Source: Muribaculaceae bacterium
GTDB taxonomy: Bacteria > Bacteroidota > Bacteroidia > Bacteroidales > Muribaculaceae
DNA length: 36,692 nt
Assembly: GCA_023666885.1 (NCBI GenBank)
Contig: JAMPBB010000012.1
Coordinates: forward strand, 1-36,692
Reading direction: 5' to 3'
Below are positions 24,991 through 34,702 of this stretch, piece by piece. Numbering within the stretch: position 1 is the stretch's first letter; each line of letters opens with the position of its first letter. Both the position numbers and the translations under genes were made by a program. Below the pieces are notes generated by a model, which saw only the letters and a program-made list of their open reading frames with translations, was not told the origin of the DNA and ran no database searches.

Positions 24991-26217
24991 TTACGCCTGT
25001 TTCTCCACAAGTTTTATGATCTCCTCAATGACCTTTGTGGCCTTCTCCATGGAAGGAACGGGCACAAATTCGTAGCGTCCGTGGAAGTTAAGTCCACCGG
25101 CAAAGATATTGGGACAGGGAAGACCTTTGAATGAGAGCTGTGCCCCGTCCGTGCCGCCGCGTATGGGCACTACCTTGGGCGTGACATCGGCAAGGCGCAT
25201 GGCCTCCTCGGCTATATCTATTATGTGCATTACCGGCTCGATCTTCTCACGCATATTGTAGTACTGGTCCTTTATGTCAAGGGAGGCCACACCGGGGAAT
25301 TCATTGTTGACCTTACGCACCAGATGCTCCATCTCCTTTTTGCGGCGTTCGAAGCGGTCACGGTCATGGTCACGTATGATGTAAGTCATAGTGGTCTTCT
25401 CCACTGTGCCTTCTACCGAAATCAGGTGATAGAAGCCTTCATAGCCCTCAGTGTGTTCGGGTGTTTCCCATCGGGGCAGCATTATGGCAAACTGATTGGC
25501 TATACGCAGCGAGTTTATCATCTTGTGTTTGGCGTAGCCGGGATGTACATTGCGTCCGGTAAATGTAATGCGTGCCACGGCAGCATTGAAGTTTTCATAT
25601 TCAAGCTCGCCTATCTCGCCGCCATCCATGGTGTAGGCCCAGTCCGCTCCAAAACGCTCTACATCAAACTTATGGGCGCCTTGCCCTATCTCCTCATCAG
25701 GATTAAAGGCTATGCGTACACGTCCATGCTTGATTTCCGGATGCTTGAGCAGATAAGCCACGGCTGTGACAATTTCAGCAATACCGGCCTTGTCATCGGC
25801 TCCGAGAAGGGTGTTGCCGTCAGTCACTATCAGATCCTGGCCTATGTAGTGATTAAGTTCGGGAAATTCTGAAGGTGAAAGCACTATACCCTTGTCGGCA
25901 TTAAGGGTTATGTCGCCGCCTTGATACTTCTCCACTATACGGGGCGACACATGGCGTCCGCTCATGTCGGGCGATGTGTCAAGATGCGCTATGAAGCCTA
26001 CTGTGGGCACGGATGCCTTGTCAGTATTGGCAGGAAGGGTGGCCATAAGGTAGCCGTTGTCATCAAGAGTGATATCTTCCAGTCCGAGAGCTTCAAGCTC
26101 ATTCCTGAGATGTTGGGCAAATATCATCTGCCCCGGAGTAGAGGGGGTAAGGTTAGTAAGTTCGTCACTCTGAGTGTCAAACTTGACATATTGCAGAAAT
26201 CGGTCTACTACAGTCAT
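24991..26217 (-). CDS. pepT: Peptidase T (tripeptidase)
   Basis: This 408-residue M20 metallopeptidase removes the N-terminal residue from tripeptides in the cytoplasm. Zinc-site and catalytic residues are visible: His78 and Asp80 in AHLDTSPD, Asp141 in GADDKAG, Glu175-Glu176 in NPDEEIG and Asp198 in TMDGG. The dimerisation (lid) domain follows, with NVHPGYAK and then [11 protein letters not shown]. The length is the family norm. It is the second gene of the tyrS run (34-nt gap) and may work with the POT peptide importer encoded elsewhere in the window, although the two are in separate operons. Confidence 0.96.
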   Translation of the reverse strand: MTVVDRFLQYVKFDTQSDELTNLTPSTPGQMIFAQHLRNELEALGLEDITLDDNGYLMATLPANTDKASVPTVGFIAHLDTSPDMSGRHVSPRIVEKYQGGDITLNADKGIVLSPSEFPELNHYIGQDLIVTDGNTLLGADDKAGIAEIVTAVAYLLKHPEIKHGRVRIAFNPDEEIGQGAHKFDVERFGADWAYTMDGGEIGELEYENFNAAVARITFTGRNVHPGYAKHKMINSLRIANQFAIMLPRWETPEHTEGYEGFYHLISVEGTVEKTTMTYIIRDHDRDRFERRKKEMEHLVRKVNNEFPGVASLDIKDQYYNMREKIEPVMHIIDIAEEAMRLADVTPKVVPIRGGTDGAQLSFKGLPCPNIFAGGLNFHGRYEFVPVPSMEKATKVIEEIIKLVEKQA

Positions 26218-26251
26218 GGTACGTCAGGTATGTATAAGTATATATGTAATT

Positions 26252-27544
26252 TTATTTTACGGTAAGAAGATAGTAGTTCTTTTTGCCGCGCTGAACCAGT
26301 ATATAGCGGCCATTCAGAAGCATATCAACTGATACAGGTGCATAGGGATCGGTAATTTTTTCCTTGTTGATGCTTACGCCTCCGCCCTGCACCATCTTAC
26401 GCATTTCGCCCTTTGAGGCAAATACGGGAGCCTTGTCGGTGAGCAGGTCGGCCAATTTTACTCCGGCCTCTATATCTGCGCGGTCTATCTCATAACGGGG
26501 CACGCCTTCTATTACGGCAAGCAGCGTAGGCTCATCGATACGGCGAAGTATATCGCCGGCCTTGTTGCTGAACAGGATCTGTGAGGCTTCCACTGCGGCA
26601 TCATAGTCAGCACGCGAGTGTACCATTACGGTAATCTCCTCAGCAAGGCGCTTCTGGAGCGGACGCTGTCCGGGATCAGCCTTCTGCTGCTCTACGAGAG
26701 CCTCTATCTTTTCACGGCTAAGCTCGGTGAATATCTTTATATACTTCTCAGCATCGGCATCACTCACATTGAGCCAGAACTGATAGAACTTGTAAGGTGA
26801 GGTGTAGCGCGGATCCAACCACACATTGCCGCTCTCAGTCTTTCCAAACTTGCCGCCATCAGCTTTGGTGATGAGCGGACATGTAAGCGCATAGGCTTCG
26901 CCGCCGAGGGTACGGCGTATGAGTTCAGTACCGGTGGTGATGTTACCCCACTGATCCGAGCCGCCGAGCTGAAGGCGGCAGTTTTTCTCACGGTACAGAT
27001 TCAGAAAATCGTAACCCTGCACAAGCTGATATGAGAACTCCGTAAACGACATGCCCTGCTGGCTCTCGCCTGACAGACGCTTTTTCACCGAGTCCTTGGC
27101 CATCATATAGTTGACGGTGATATGCTTGCCTACATCGCGTATGAAGTCAAGGAATGAAAAATTCTTCATCCAGTCATAGTTGTTGACCATTTCGGCGGCA
27201 TTGGGAGCATCGCTGTCAAAATCAAGAAACTTGGCGAGCTGCTTCTTTATGGCCTCCTGATTATGGCGGAGTGTCTCCTCATCAAGGAGTTTGCGCTCCT
27301 GGCTCTTCATAGAGGGGTCACCTATCATACCCGTGGCACCGCCTACGAGAGCTATAGGTTTGTGCCCTGAACGCTGGAAGTGCTTAAGTATCATCACACC
27401 TACAAGGTGTCCTATATGAAGGCTGTCGGCTGTGGGGTCAATGCCCAGATATGCCGTGGTCATTTCTTTTTTGAGCTGTTCATCCGTACCCGGCATCATC
27501 TGGTGAATCATGCCGCGCCATGTCAGTTCTTCAATAAAATCCAT
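26252..27544 (-). CDS. tyrS: Tyrosyl-tRNA synthetase
   Basis: This 430-residue class I synthetase charges tRNA-Tyr. The HIGH motif is at residues 43-46 (SLHIGHLVG) and the KMSKS-type loop is KFGKT (232-236). The tyrosine pocket includes [10 protein letters not shown], and an S4 RNA-binding domain occupies the last 70 residues ([15 protein letters not shown]). It heads the run tyrS-pepT-miaA-acyltransferase-GH20 with a full consensus promoter and a leader of only about 34 nt, so a T-box or similar device is unlikely. Confidence 0.97.
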   Translation of the reverse strand: MDFIEELTWRGMIHQMMPGTDEQLKKEMTTAYLGIDPTADSLHIGHLVGVMILKHFQRSGHKPIALVGGATGMIGDPSMKSQERKLLDEETLRHNQEAIKKQLAKFLDFDSDAPNAAEMVNNYDWMKNFSFLDFIRDVGKHITVNYMMAKDSVKKRLSGESQQGMSFTEFSYQLVQGYDFLNLYREKNCRLQLGGSDQWGNITTGTELIRRTLGGEAYALTCPLITKADGGKFGKTESGNVWLDPRYTSPYKFYQFWLNVSDADAEKYIKIFTELSREKIEALVEQQKADPGQRPLQKRLAEEITVMVHSRADYDAAVEASQILFSNKAGDILRRIDEPTLLAVIEGVPRYEIDRADIEAGVKLADLLTDKAPVFASKGEMRKMVQGGGVSINKEKITDPYAPVSVDMLLNGRYILVQRGKKNYYLLTVK

Positions 27545-27584
27545 CGTAATTTATATGCTTTTATATTGTTAGCTAATTATGATG

Positions 27585-27616
27585 CAAATTTATAACAAAT
27601 CAAGCCTATAGGCAAA
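27585..27616 (-). promoter_or_regulatory. Promoter of the tyrS operon
   Basis: The minus strand has TTTG (27616-27613), 20 nt, then TAAATTTG (27592-27585), a full match to the Bacteroidetes consensus. Transcription would start near 27578. Confidence 0.8.
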
Positions 27617-27624
27617 AGTTTGCA

Positions 27625-27656
27625 CAAAAAAAGCGTCCACGGGATGCGGGGACGCT
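27625..27656 (-). terminator. Terminator of the NlpC/P60 gene
   Basis: AGCGTCC pairs with GGACGCT (27656-27650 with 27638-27632) around an 11-nt loop. On the minus strand a run of seven T follows. It ends 9 nt before the tyrS -33 element. Confidence 0.85.
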
Positions 27657-27685
27657 GTGTTTTTCATGGCCTTCCTATTGGGTGC

Positions 27686-28282
27686 TTAGGCTTCTATTAC
27701 TCTTTTGGCTCCGATGTAATTGCGGCTGTAGTATCCGCCATCGGGAAATTTCTGATATACCACTCCCCTCTTGGTAGAGGCATGTATGAATGTGCAGCTG
27801 CCGTCAGGATTCACATCCACCACCATGGCTACATGGCCTACACGGCCTTTGCCGCTACGGGCGGAGCTGAAAAACAGGAGGTCGCCGGTCTTCCATTCCT
27901 TGTGGGCCACTTTAGTACCCTGAGTGTACTGAGCCTTTGATGTACGGTGAAGGTTTATACCATGGTTCTTAAATATATAGCTGGTAAATCCGGAACAATC
28001 AAAATTTTTAGGCCCGGTGGCGCCCCATACGTACTTAGTGCCGAGGTATCTTGCAGCAAATGCCTTAATGCTTTCGGCCAATTCATTGGTTGAATCTGAT
28101 GCCATGCCCTCCTCCTCTTCTTCAGCTTCATCAACTGACGGAGCGGATAGCATTTCGGTAAAAATATTTTCAGGTACCGGCACCTGAGGGAGAGCTATAT
28201 TGTCAATGGTGGTTTTGCGGTTTGTTGCGGTAAGAGAGAGTATGAAAAATAAAAAGGTTGCTATAGATAATAATTTCTTCAT
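27686..28282 (-). CDS. Secreted NlpC/P60 cell-wall endopeptidase
   Basis: The 198-residue protein has a signal peptide (to about residue 20). An acidic linker follows (DEAEEEEEG, 51-59), then an NlpC/P60 domain (about 68-198). The catalytic triad is visible as Cys96 (FDCSGF), His150 (VGHVAMVV) and His167 (FIHAS). These enzymes cut the peptide stems of peptidoglycan, usually between D-Glu and the diamino acid. No SH3 or LysM targeting domain is present. The gene stands alone with its own consensus promoter and terminator. Confidence 0.92.
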   Translation of the reverse strand: MKKLLSIATFLFFILSLTATNRKTTIDNIALPQVPVPENIFTEMLSAPSVDEAEEEEEGMASDSTNELAESIKAFAARYLGTKYVWGATGPKNFDCSGFTSYIFKNHGINLHRTSKAQYTQGTKVAHKEWKTGDLLFFSSARSGKGRVGHVAMVVDVNPDGSCTFIHASTKRGVVYQKFPDGGYYSRNYIGAKRVIEA

Positions 28283-28324
28283 GTATTCTGATTAAAATGT
28301 CCTGCTGTGTTGTTTTTCCGAATA

Positions 28325-28356
28325 CAAAGTTACTACAATGTTGGCCCACACGCAAA
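28325..28356 (-). promoter_or_regulatory. Promoter of the NlpC/P60 gene
   Basis: The minus strand has TTTG (28356-28353), 20 nt, then TAACTTTG (28332-28325), a full consensus match. The leader would be about 36 nt. The remaining gap up to gluQ (28357-28506) is AT-rich, and I see no gene or clear terminator in it. Confidence 0.8.
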
Positions 28357-28506
28357 TACATGCTTTCACATAAAGAAACGATTAAGTTAACATAATTCAA
28401 AGTAAACAGTATTTTAACTTGTATAATTAACGTATACAAACCGCATATTCACACATAAACATATGTATGACAATGCATTTTATATTCAGGCGCTAACTAA
28501 GGGCGA

Positions 28507-29460
28507 TTACAATATTTCGTACAAATTAACAGGCACGTTCACACTATTTAGAGCCGGTATCTTATCCCATGAAAACACATTGATAAGTTCCGCAGGTGTA
28601 CATGGGACTACTGCGGAGGTGAGCCCTGCAATATAAGCCAATATGCCTATTATATCACGCTGAGAATACCGTGAACGCAAAGATTCCATGTCAAGTGACT
28701 TGTCACGCTTGGACAGCCGTACCCCGGCGGAATTACATACGAGAGGTACGTGAGCAAAATCAGGAGCAGCGTATCCCAACAGTGAGTACAGGTAGAGCTG
28801 CTGTGCCGTGGAAGGCAACAAATCAGCTCCACGCACTATTTCAGTCACCCCCATAAGGGCATCATCTACAACCACCGCAAGCTGATAAGCCCAGGCTCCA
28901 TCGGCACGCCTCAGTATGAAATCGCCACATTCAGTGGCAAGGTTCATATGCTGCTTACCGTATACTTTGTCAACGAATGAATATGTCCGGTCAGGTACAT
29001 ATAGCCTTGAAGCGGCCCTTAACGAGAGCGACTGTACGGAATCAGCATAGGGTATCAATGTGGGGCGACACCGGCCTGTGTATATCACCCTACCGTCAGA
29101 GCTGTGCGGAGCTTGCGTAGCCAGCAAATCATGGTGCGTGCATGTACACGGGTATACCAGACCAAGCGAGGCTACGCGCTCCAACGCCTGCAGGTACAGT
29201 CCACTCCGCATACTCTGTTCATACGGGCCGCACTCTCCGCATCCTGCCAAGCCGCCTTCATCCCAATCCAGTCCGAGCCACGCCAAATCATCCTCTATGA
29301 GCTTAGAGTATTCACGCTTGGACCGCTGTGGATCAAGATCCTCGATACGGAGAATCCACTTGCCGCCATTTTTCCTTACGGAAAGCCATGACAGCAATGC
29401 CGTAAACAGATTGCCGAGGTGCATACGTCCTGTGGGCGACGGCGCGAATCTACCTTTCAT
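28507..29460 (-). CDS. gluQ: Glutamyl-Q tRNA(Asp) synthetase
   Basis: The 317-residue protein is a GltX catalytic core without the anticodon-binding half, the mark of GluQRS (YadB), which attaches glutamate to the queuosine base at position 34 of tRNA-Asp. Features are FAPSPTGRMHLGN (HIGH variant at 14-17), RIEDLDPQR, zinc-site cysteines 105, 107 and 131 (CTC and GRC) and the KMSKS-type RLSKR (248-252). Its ATG overlaps the receptor gene stop by 4 nt (ATGA), so it is translated with the B12-type uptake genes. A truncated GltX is unlikely because all core motifs are intact. Confidence 0.9.
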   Translation of the reverse strand: MKGRFAPSPTGRMHLGNLFTALLSWLSVRKNGGKWILRIEDLDPQRSKREYSKLIEDDLAWLGLDWDEGGLAGCGECGPYEQSMRSGLYLQALERVASLGLVYPCTCTHHDLLATQAPHSSDGRVIYTGRCRPTLIPYADSVQSLSLRAASRLYVPDRTYSFVDKVYGKQHMNLATECGDFILRRADGAWAYQLAVVVDDALMGVTEIVRGADLLPSTAQQLYLYSLLGYAAPDFAHVPLVCNSAGVRLSKRDKSLDMESLRSRYSQRDIIGILAYIAGLTSAVVPCTPAELINVFSWDKIPALNSVNVPVNLYEIL

Positions 29461-31508
29461 TTCTTGGTAAAGAATTTAGGCGTAACAGTGATGAAAAACT
29501 CAAAGTTTATACCCGGCATAGGCCGTGACAGGACTGAGAGGTAATCCTCATTGAAAAGATTATTCACAGCCAGTTTGAGCGAAACGTCAGCCGGCTTGAA
29601 TATCAACGCCTTCTCAACGGCTACATTATTCATGTAGTACTTAGGTAGCGTACCGCTTAAGGTAAGATCATTGCTTGACATGGTGTAGCGTTCGGAATAA
29701 AAGCACCATTTATACAGTAGGCTCCACGTGCGCCACGAAACTCGCGCATTAAACGAGGCCGAATGTTTGGGCACATACGGAAGCTGCTTGCCTACGGACT
29801 GATCAGCCTGTGACATATTTTCACCACGGTTTACAGACGGTGTCCATGAATATGATCCATTGAAATCAAAGTACCAGTCACGGAAAGGGTGCATACCTAC
29901 ATTTAGCTTTGCTTCAACGCCATAGGAATGGACTTTTTTCACATTTCGCGGGGAGAAGAACCCTTTAGTGGTAGGGAGCCAAAGGATCCAATCGTCGATG
30001 CGGCTGTCAAACCACGTGGCACCGCCTCCTATACTGAACTTATTTCCAAAGGCTTTGTCAAAGCTCAGTCCGGCATCATAGGTTATGCCACGCTCGCTTT
30101 TCAAGTCAGGATTACCACCCGGCAGGAAGTAAAGGTCGTTGAGCGAGGGAAAGCGATAGTTACGTGACACGGAAGCCTTAACCATAACGTTGGCGCGCCT
30201 TGACAGAAGGCCGTCAATGAAGAATGCCGGAATAACCGGAGCCCATGTACTGCCGGCAAGCTCTTCGCGCAATATTACCGACATCCCCAAGCGATCGGTA
30301 GGCTGCCATTTGGCCGAAGCGGCCGCCGACAGTTCTAAACGGCCTTGATCATATCCCACTATAGCCTTGTCGCCGTCCTGAAGGATGATATTCTTGTCCT
30401 CACTCCGCACCAGATGCTGGTGGGCCGATACATTTGCGGTAAAGTACCAATTTCTTACAGGTGAATATTCTCCGTCAAGCCTGGCGAAGAAGGTATTGAC
30501 ACGGCTTCTTGAGCGGGTCATAACCACCCAATTATCATCGGCCACTTCCTTCTTGTAGTCATAGGCCATATGTGTATGAATGTAGCCGGCCTTAGCCCCG
30601 GCTTTCCATTTGGACCGGAGCCTGTCCCATGTCAGAACGCCACGGAAGGAATTTTCCCGCTGCCTGTTCTCAAAATCCTTTTCACTGCCATAATCAGTGG
30701 TAAGCATGGGAAGTTCCCTGTTAGAATTGGTAAACCATGCATAAAGACCGAATTTATCACCGTGATGTGTATCGTATCGTACCTCCTGAAGTATATTAAG
30801 ATCCTTATATGATCCGCTTCGGTTACGCTCCGTAGGATGGTATCGGCCTATTATATTATGCAGGTCATCATATATGTTTATCATCTTGTCATGATTCACA
30901 TACTTATAATCATTGGGCGATGAGGCATAGGCCACACGCGTAACCGCACTCCAGTTATTGCCAGCATAACTGAAGCGGGCAAATTCATCAAACGTGCTGA
31001 ATGACCCTACCCCTTGGACATATTGAAGGCCTACGCCCTGAGGGTATGCAGCGCCGGATGAGAGGCTGACAAGTCCACCCAGGCCGCCACCGGCCTCCGT
31101 CACTGATGATGTGCCGTGCAGGAGCGAAGCACGGTCAATGAAAAATGACGGGATGGTAGAAAAATCCGTCATGCCAAGCATGGGGCTGTTTATGCGCATG
31201 CCGTTCCATGTAACCTGCGTGTGGCTCGGAGATGTCCCACGGAAGGAAACCGTGGACAAGGTGGCGCGTCCGTAATTCTTGACAAACACGGATGAATTAT
31301 ATGCCAGAACATCCGCCATGGATAGAGCCAGATTTTCCTTAAGTGACAGAGAATCGAATACCGTCTTCTGTACTCCGATATCTTTCATGGGCCGGCGTAC
31401 CGTGAGAACTACTTCATCAAGGTTGCGGCTCCGCTGTGCGGAGGCAGTGCCCGAGTATAATACCGAGCCTAATACAGTGGCTGCAAATATGAGTGTGGTC
31501 CCTTTCAT
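29457..31508 (-). CDS. TonB-dependent outer-membrane receptor, BtuB-like
   Basis: The 683-residue protein has a signal peptide (to about residue 24), then a plug domain (about 35-150) with SMADVLAYNSSVFVKNYG, VSFRGTSPSHTQVTWNGMRINSPM and GGGLGGLVSLSS. A 22-strand barrel follows, ending in FFTKK. Near its N-terminus LDEVVLTV resembles a TonB box. The gene next to it encodes a BtuG-like surface lipoprotein, which makes a cobalamin (B12) or corrinoid importer the best guess; heme or another chelate is possible. No SusD partner is present. ATG 31508 is chosen because it gives the 4-nt ATGA overlap with the upstream gene. Confidence 0.85.
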   Translation of the reverse strand: MKGTTLIFAATVLGSVLYSGTASAQRSRNLDEVVLTVRRPMKDIGVQKTVFDSLSLKENLALSMADVLAYNSSVFVKNYGRATLSTVSFRGTSPSHTQVTWNGMRINSPMLGMTDFSTIPSFFIDRASLLHGTSSVTEAGGGLGGLVSLSSGAAYPQGVGLQYVQGVGSFSTFDEFARFSYAGNNWSAVTRVAYASSPNDYKYVNHDKMINIYDDLHNIIGRYHPTERNRSGSYKDLNILQEVRYDTHHGDKFGLYAWFTNSNRELPMLTTDYGSEKDFENRQRENSFRGVLTWDRLRSKWKAGAKAGYIHTHMAYDYKKEVADDNWVVMTRSRSRVNTFFARLDGEYSPVRNWYFTANVSAHQHLVRSEDKNIILQDGDKAIVGYDQGRLELSAAASAKWQPTDRLGMSVILREELAGSTWAPVIPAFFIDGLLSRRANVMVKASVSRNYRFPSLNDLYFLPGGNPDLKSERGITYDAGLSFDKAFGNKFSIGGGATWFDSRIDDWILWLPTTKGFFSPRNVKKVHSYGVEAKLNVGMHPFRDWYFDFNGSYSWTPSVNRGENMSQADQSVGKQLPYVPKHSASFNARVSWRTWSLLYKWCFYSERYTMSSNDLTLSGTLPKYYMNNVAVEKALIFKPADVSLKLAVNNLFNEDYLSVLSRPMPGINFEFFITVTPKFFTKK

Positions 31509-32575
31509 CTCTTCCAGCAAAAAGCTCCGGGTGTAATACCTACATAAAATTCACTCATGAGCACACCATCGACATTAAACCGATATATCATGCCCTGCTG
31601 CTGATAATCAATGGCGTCAGCCACATAGACGTCGCCACACAGAGGATCGACGGTAAGTCCGTAGAAGCGTGTTGACTTGTACTCGATGAACGGCCTTACG
31701 GGCAGGCGAGAGTCGCTGACATTCATGCGCCACACATCACGGTCAATCCAGTACAGCATATCGCCATCACCGTCAATGACAAGCTCGGACGGATTGTCGC
31801 CAAGCGGAAATCGGTATGACTGTTCAATGGTGAATGTAGCGGCATCAATCCTGAAAAGCCCCGGAGCCTCGTAGCCATAGGGCGAGCCTTCGTAGCCACC
31901 CGAGGTCAGCGTCCAAAGCTTGTAGTTACGGTCAATAACCAACGATACCGGCTGGATGCCTACCACCAATTCATCCACCACCCTATCCGTTTCGGTGTCT
32001 ATTTTTATGATTCGGTTCTGATAGCTCCAACAGTTGCAGTACACGTATTTGCCGTAACTTACCATCTGCTCCGTGGAGCCTGACTCCATGGTCATGCCCG
32101 GCACTGTGATGTAACCGGTTATTTCAAACCGTGACGGATCAATGATGTATATCCTGTTATCCCACAGCTGTGTCACATAAGCCTTGGTGGGCGAAATGAA
32201 ATGGATGTATCGCGGAGAGGTCAAATTCTCAATCCGGCCCACCTCGCGAAACGTATTCGGATCAATGGCAAATATCACATGTGAATTATTCACAACTATC
32301 CAGCCCAGGCCTCCAAACATAGTCATGGATTGGGCTACATCACCAAGCTTCATGCCATTGGCCTTAAGGAATATTTCATTGGTGACGGTTCCCTCAGCCG
32401 GGTCATAAAAACTCAATGAAGAATTGCTGTACTGGAAATTACCTTCGTTAAGTATGAACAATCCGTAGCCCGGCTCATCAAAGGACTCCTGCTCATGATC
32501 CGGCCATTTCATACATGACGAAACGGCACTGACAGCCATCAAGGCTAAAGCGAGATATTTAACCGACCGAAGCAT
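31505..32575 (-). CDS. BtuG-like surface lipoprotein (YncE-like beta-propeller, DUF5074 type)
   Basis: The 356-residue protein has a lipobox (VSSC, Cys21). The mature part is a beta-propeller with about seven repeated blades (for example GYGLFILNEGNF, IYIIDPSRFEITGYITV, PVSLVIDRNYKLWTLTSGG, RFYGLTVDPLCGDVYVAD). In Bacteroides the same type of lipoprotein, BtuG, caps a BtuB receptor on the cell surface and captures B12 very tightly; here the receptor gene follows with a 4-nt overlap. I infer the same role. A propeller binding a different ligand for the same receptor cannot be excluded. Confidence 0.75.
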   Translation of the reverse strand: MLRSVKYLALALMAVSAVSSCMKWPDHEQESFDEPGYGLFILNEGNFQYSNSSLSFYDPAEGTVTNEIFLKANGMKLGDVAQSMTMFGGLGWIVVNNSHVIFAIDPNTFREVGRIENLTSPRYIHFISPTKAYVTQLWDNRIYIIDPSRFEITGYITVPGMTMESGSTEQMVSYGKYVYCNCWSYQNRIIKIDTETDRVVDELVVGIQPVSLVIDRNYKLWTLTSGGYEGSPYGYEAPGLFRIDAATFTIEQSYRFPLGDNPSELVIDGDGDMLYWIDRDVWRMNVSDSRLPVRPFIEYKSTRFYGLTVDPLCGDVYVADAIDYQQQGMIYRFNVDGVLMSEFYVGITPGAFCWKR

Positions 32576-32582
32576 GAGCGGT

Positions 32583-34595
32583 TCAATCTACCATTGTGGG
32601 TGCTGTGGAGTAAGTAACTCCGTCCAGAGCATTGCGCCCCGCCATGTCAGTGAGCAGAAACGTGTACATCCATTTGTTAAGGCGTATACCGGGGGCATCG
32701 ACATACGGCAGTTTGAAGAGAACCTTGTTCCAGCCTTTCCTAAGTGTTACCGGTATAACGGGCCTACCTGATGCATTCTCGTTTAGAAGCAGTGACTCAT
32801 TGCTTACATTCAGCCCGGAATTGAACCATGCTGGAGGCAGGATCTCCTCGCCGTTGAGCCATATGCGGGAGCCTTTCCTGTCCCAACATCCGGCATCGGG
32901 AGCCAAGTCCTTTTCGGAGCGGCTATAGTTTTGAAGTTCAATGTATGCCCCTGCCACAGTGTCATTAGGGCTATAAACCCATGTCCACGCATATGCGGTA
33001 TGGCCGGATCTTATATCGCCATACCATCCGGGGACATTGCGCCCCCATGCATGGCGCAGATATACCCCGGCGCCGGCCACTTCTATCATAGCGGTATCCG
33101 CCGGTGTAGCCTCACGCTGTTCCGGCCAGAACGAGGCAGTGGCATCGCCCCCGTTTTCAAATGGGCCGGCCACATTCCACACCACATCAGATTGGCGCAT
33201 ATACGGTACAGGTTCGGCGGCAAGCAAGCCATTCTTGTGTGTGAGGAACCGGCGTTCCCAGTCGGCAAACTCTTTATGCCTCTTAGAGCCGGGAACCATG
33301 CGTACGCCACCCCGTTCTATATACTCATTGCCTCCGCCTATCCAAGCGCGTTCGGCCGAAGCAAGTACAGCGGCATAGAAATTGTTTTGGCCTATTATGT
33401 CCTTTTCGCCCGGAAGCTTGCGGTCATTCCAGTATGCCGATATGGTTCCGGCATTCTCCGCACTACCACAAGGCTCATAATATATATTGCTGCTGTAAAT
33501 GCCTTCTATGTCAGCAAATGTATCGAAATGGTTGGCATAGTTGTATCGGCAGTCGATATTGGGTTTTCCGGCTATACGGCGCCCTGCAGTGCTCCACATC
33601 TGCGTCATGTCATATCCGTCCAGCTTGCTGAGGTTCACACCATGTATGGGATTCCAGAGTATGACCTTGCGCCCGAGCGAATGTACCTTGTCAATCATTG
33701 TCTCAAGGAAGCGCGGATAAGTTATGGCCACTTCATCACCCCCTATATGCAGGTACGGTGCCAAGGGGAAAGCCTTGGCCAGCGACTCGATTATCATACC
33801 AAGCTCCTGCACTCCTTCATCAGTCTGCATGGTATGCCCCATGGCACGCGTAAAGGCAGCGCTGTGCCCCGGCATATCTACTTCAGGAATTATGGTTACG
33901 CCGCGTTCGGCTGCATACCGCTCAAGCTCAGTACACTCTTCAGGCGTGTAATACTTGCCGGGGAATCGGACCGTGACACTGTCAGCGGTCAGTTCAGGGA
34001 AAGCGTCGACTGCAAAACGCCATGCCTGATTTTCGGTGAAATGCCAGTGGAAGGTATTGATTTTGAACTTTGAGAGCAGATATATTTCACGCTTCAGTTC
34101 ATCAATGGATATGAACGAACGGCCTACATCATGCATAAATCCCCTGAGCTTGAATGCCGGCCAATCCCTCAGGGCAAGAGCCGGGATATATGATGCGTTC
34201 ATGGCCAGCTGGCCAAGAGTAGCTGCAGCGCGTTTCACACCTGTGGAGTTCAAAGCCTTGACATATACAGTATCGGCAGTGACATCGATGGAATATGCCT
34301 CAGGCTGATACCCGTACAGCTGATAATCATATGCTCCGGGGATAGAATCCACTATCATCACCTTGATTATACCGGGATTGGCGCTTGATTCTTTGGCACC
34401 ATATGTGGTGACTACATCATCAAGCATTATATCGGACGTGCATCCCTCATACCGCAACGGACGGTCAAGCGAGAATGCAGCACCGTCATTCAACACAATA
34501 TTTTGTGGCCGAGGCAACAAATCATCTACCGATGCACTACACACTAATGCGCCAAATAGAGCTACAGCACATGACAATGCACAGATTCTTTTCAT
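32583..34595 (-). CDS. GH20 beta-N-acetylhexosaminidase family protein
   Basis: The 670-residue protein has a signal peptide (to about residue 21). A GH20b-like domain follows (25-148), then a TIM barrel with LRGFMHDVGRSFISIDELKRE, FHWHFTENQAWRF and PEVDMPGHSAAF. The catalytic Asp287-Glu288 lie in HIGGDEVA. The C-terminal 220 residues or so form beta-sandwich modules (GVYLRHAWGRNVPGW, then RIWLNGEEILPP) like those of glycan-binding jelly rolls. It starts the unit with the BtuG-like, receptor and gluQ genes (7-nt gap to the next gene). A glycosidase at the head of a B12-type locus is unusual. Confidence 0.9.
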   Translation of the reverse strand: MKRICALSCAVALFGALVCSASVDDLLPRPQNIVLNDGAAFSLDRPLRYEGCTSDIMLDDVVTTYGAKESSANPGIIKVMIVDSIPGAYDYQLYGYQPEAYSIDVTADTVYVKALNSTGVKRAAATLGQLAMNASYIPALALRDWPAFKLRGFMHDVGRSFISIDELKREIYLLSKFKINTFHWHFTENQAWRFAVDAFPELTADSVTVRFPGKYYTPEECTELERYAAERGVTIIPEVDMPGHSAAFTRAMGHTMQTDEGVQELGMIIESLAKAFPLAPYLHIGGDEVAITYPRFLETMIDKVHSLGRKVILWNPIHGVNLSKLDGYDMTQMWSTAGRRIAGKPNIDCRYNYANHFDTFADIEGIYSSNIYYEPCGSAENAGTISAYWNDRKLPGEKDIIGQNNFYAAVLASAERAWIGGGNEYIERGGVRMVPGSKRHKEFADWERRFLTHKNGLLAAEPVPYMRQSDVVWNVAGPFENGGDATASFWPEQREATPADTAMIEVAGAGVYLRHAWGRNVPGWYGDIRSGHTAYAWTWVYSPNDTVAGAYIELQNYSRSEKDLAPDAGCWDRKGSRIWLNGEEILPPAWFNSGLNVSNESLLLNENASGRPVIPVTLRKGWNKVLFKLPYVDAPGIRLNKWMYTFLLTDMAGRNALDGVTYSTAPTMVD

Positions 34596-34618
34596 ACTCC
34601 ATCATTTTTAAGGTGCCT

Positions 34619-34660
34619 CAAAGATACGCTAAAATCATGGCTCATACAAGTACCATGATT
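34619..34660 (-). promoter_or_regulatory. Promoter and inverted-repeat candidate operator of the GH20-btu operon
   Basis: The minus strand has TTG (34649-34647), 20 nt, then TATCTTTG (34626-34619), a full consensus. A perfect 8-bp inverted repeat, AATCATGG (34633-34640) and CCATGATT (34653-34660), brackets the -33 element and part of the spacer. This is the usual place for a repressor or activator site. No cobalamin riboswitch is visible in the leader of about 17 nt. Confidence 0.7.
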
Positions 34661-34702
34661 AATATGTCCGCGTAACTGACCCTTACAAAAGAAACTTTTT
34701 AG

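Noticed and set aside
25225..25872. Open frame of 215 codons opposite pepT
   Set aside because: It is antisense to a well-supported gene, with no family resemblance.
28203..28439. Open frame over the NlpC/P60 start and promoter
   Set aside because: It spans the consensus promoter (28325-28356) and overlaps the real signal peptide in another frame.
32931..34073. Long open frame (380 codons) on the plus strand
   Set aside because: It lies wholly opposite the GH20 gene, whose product has clear motifs; the antisense product resembles no family and has no promoter.
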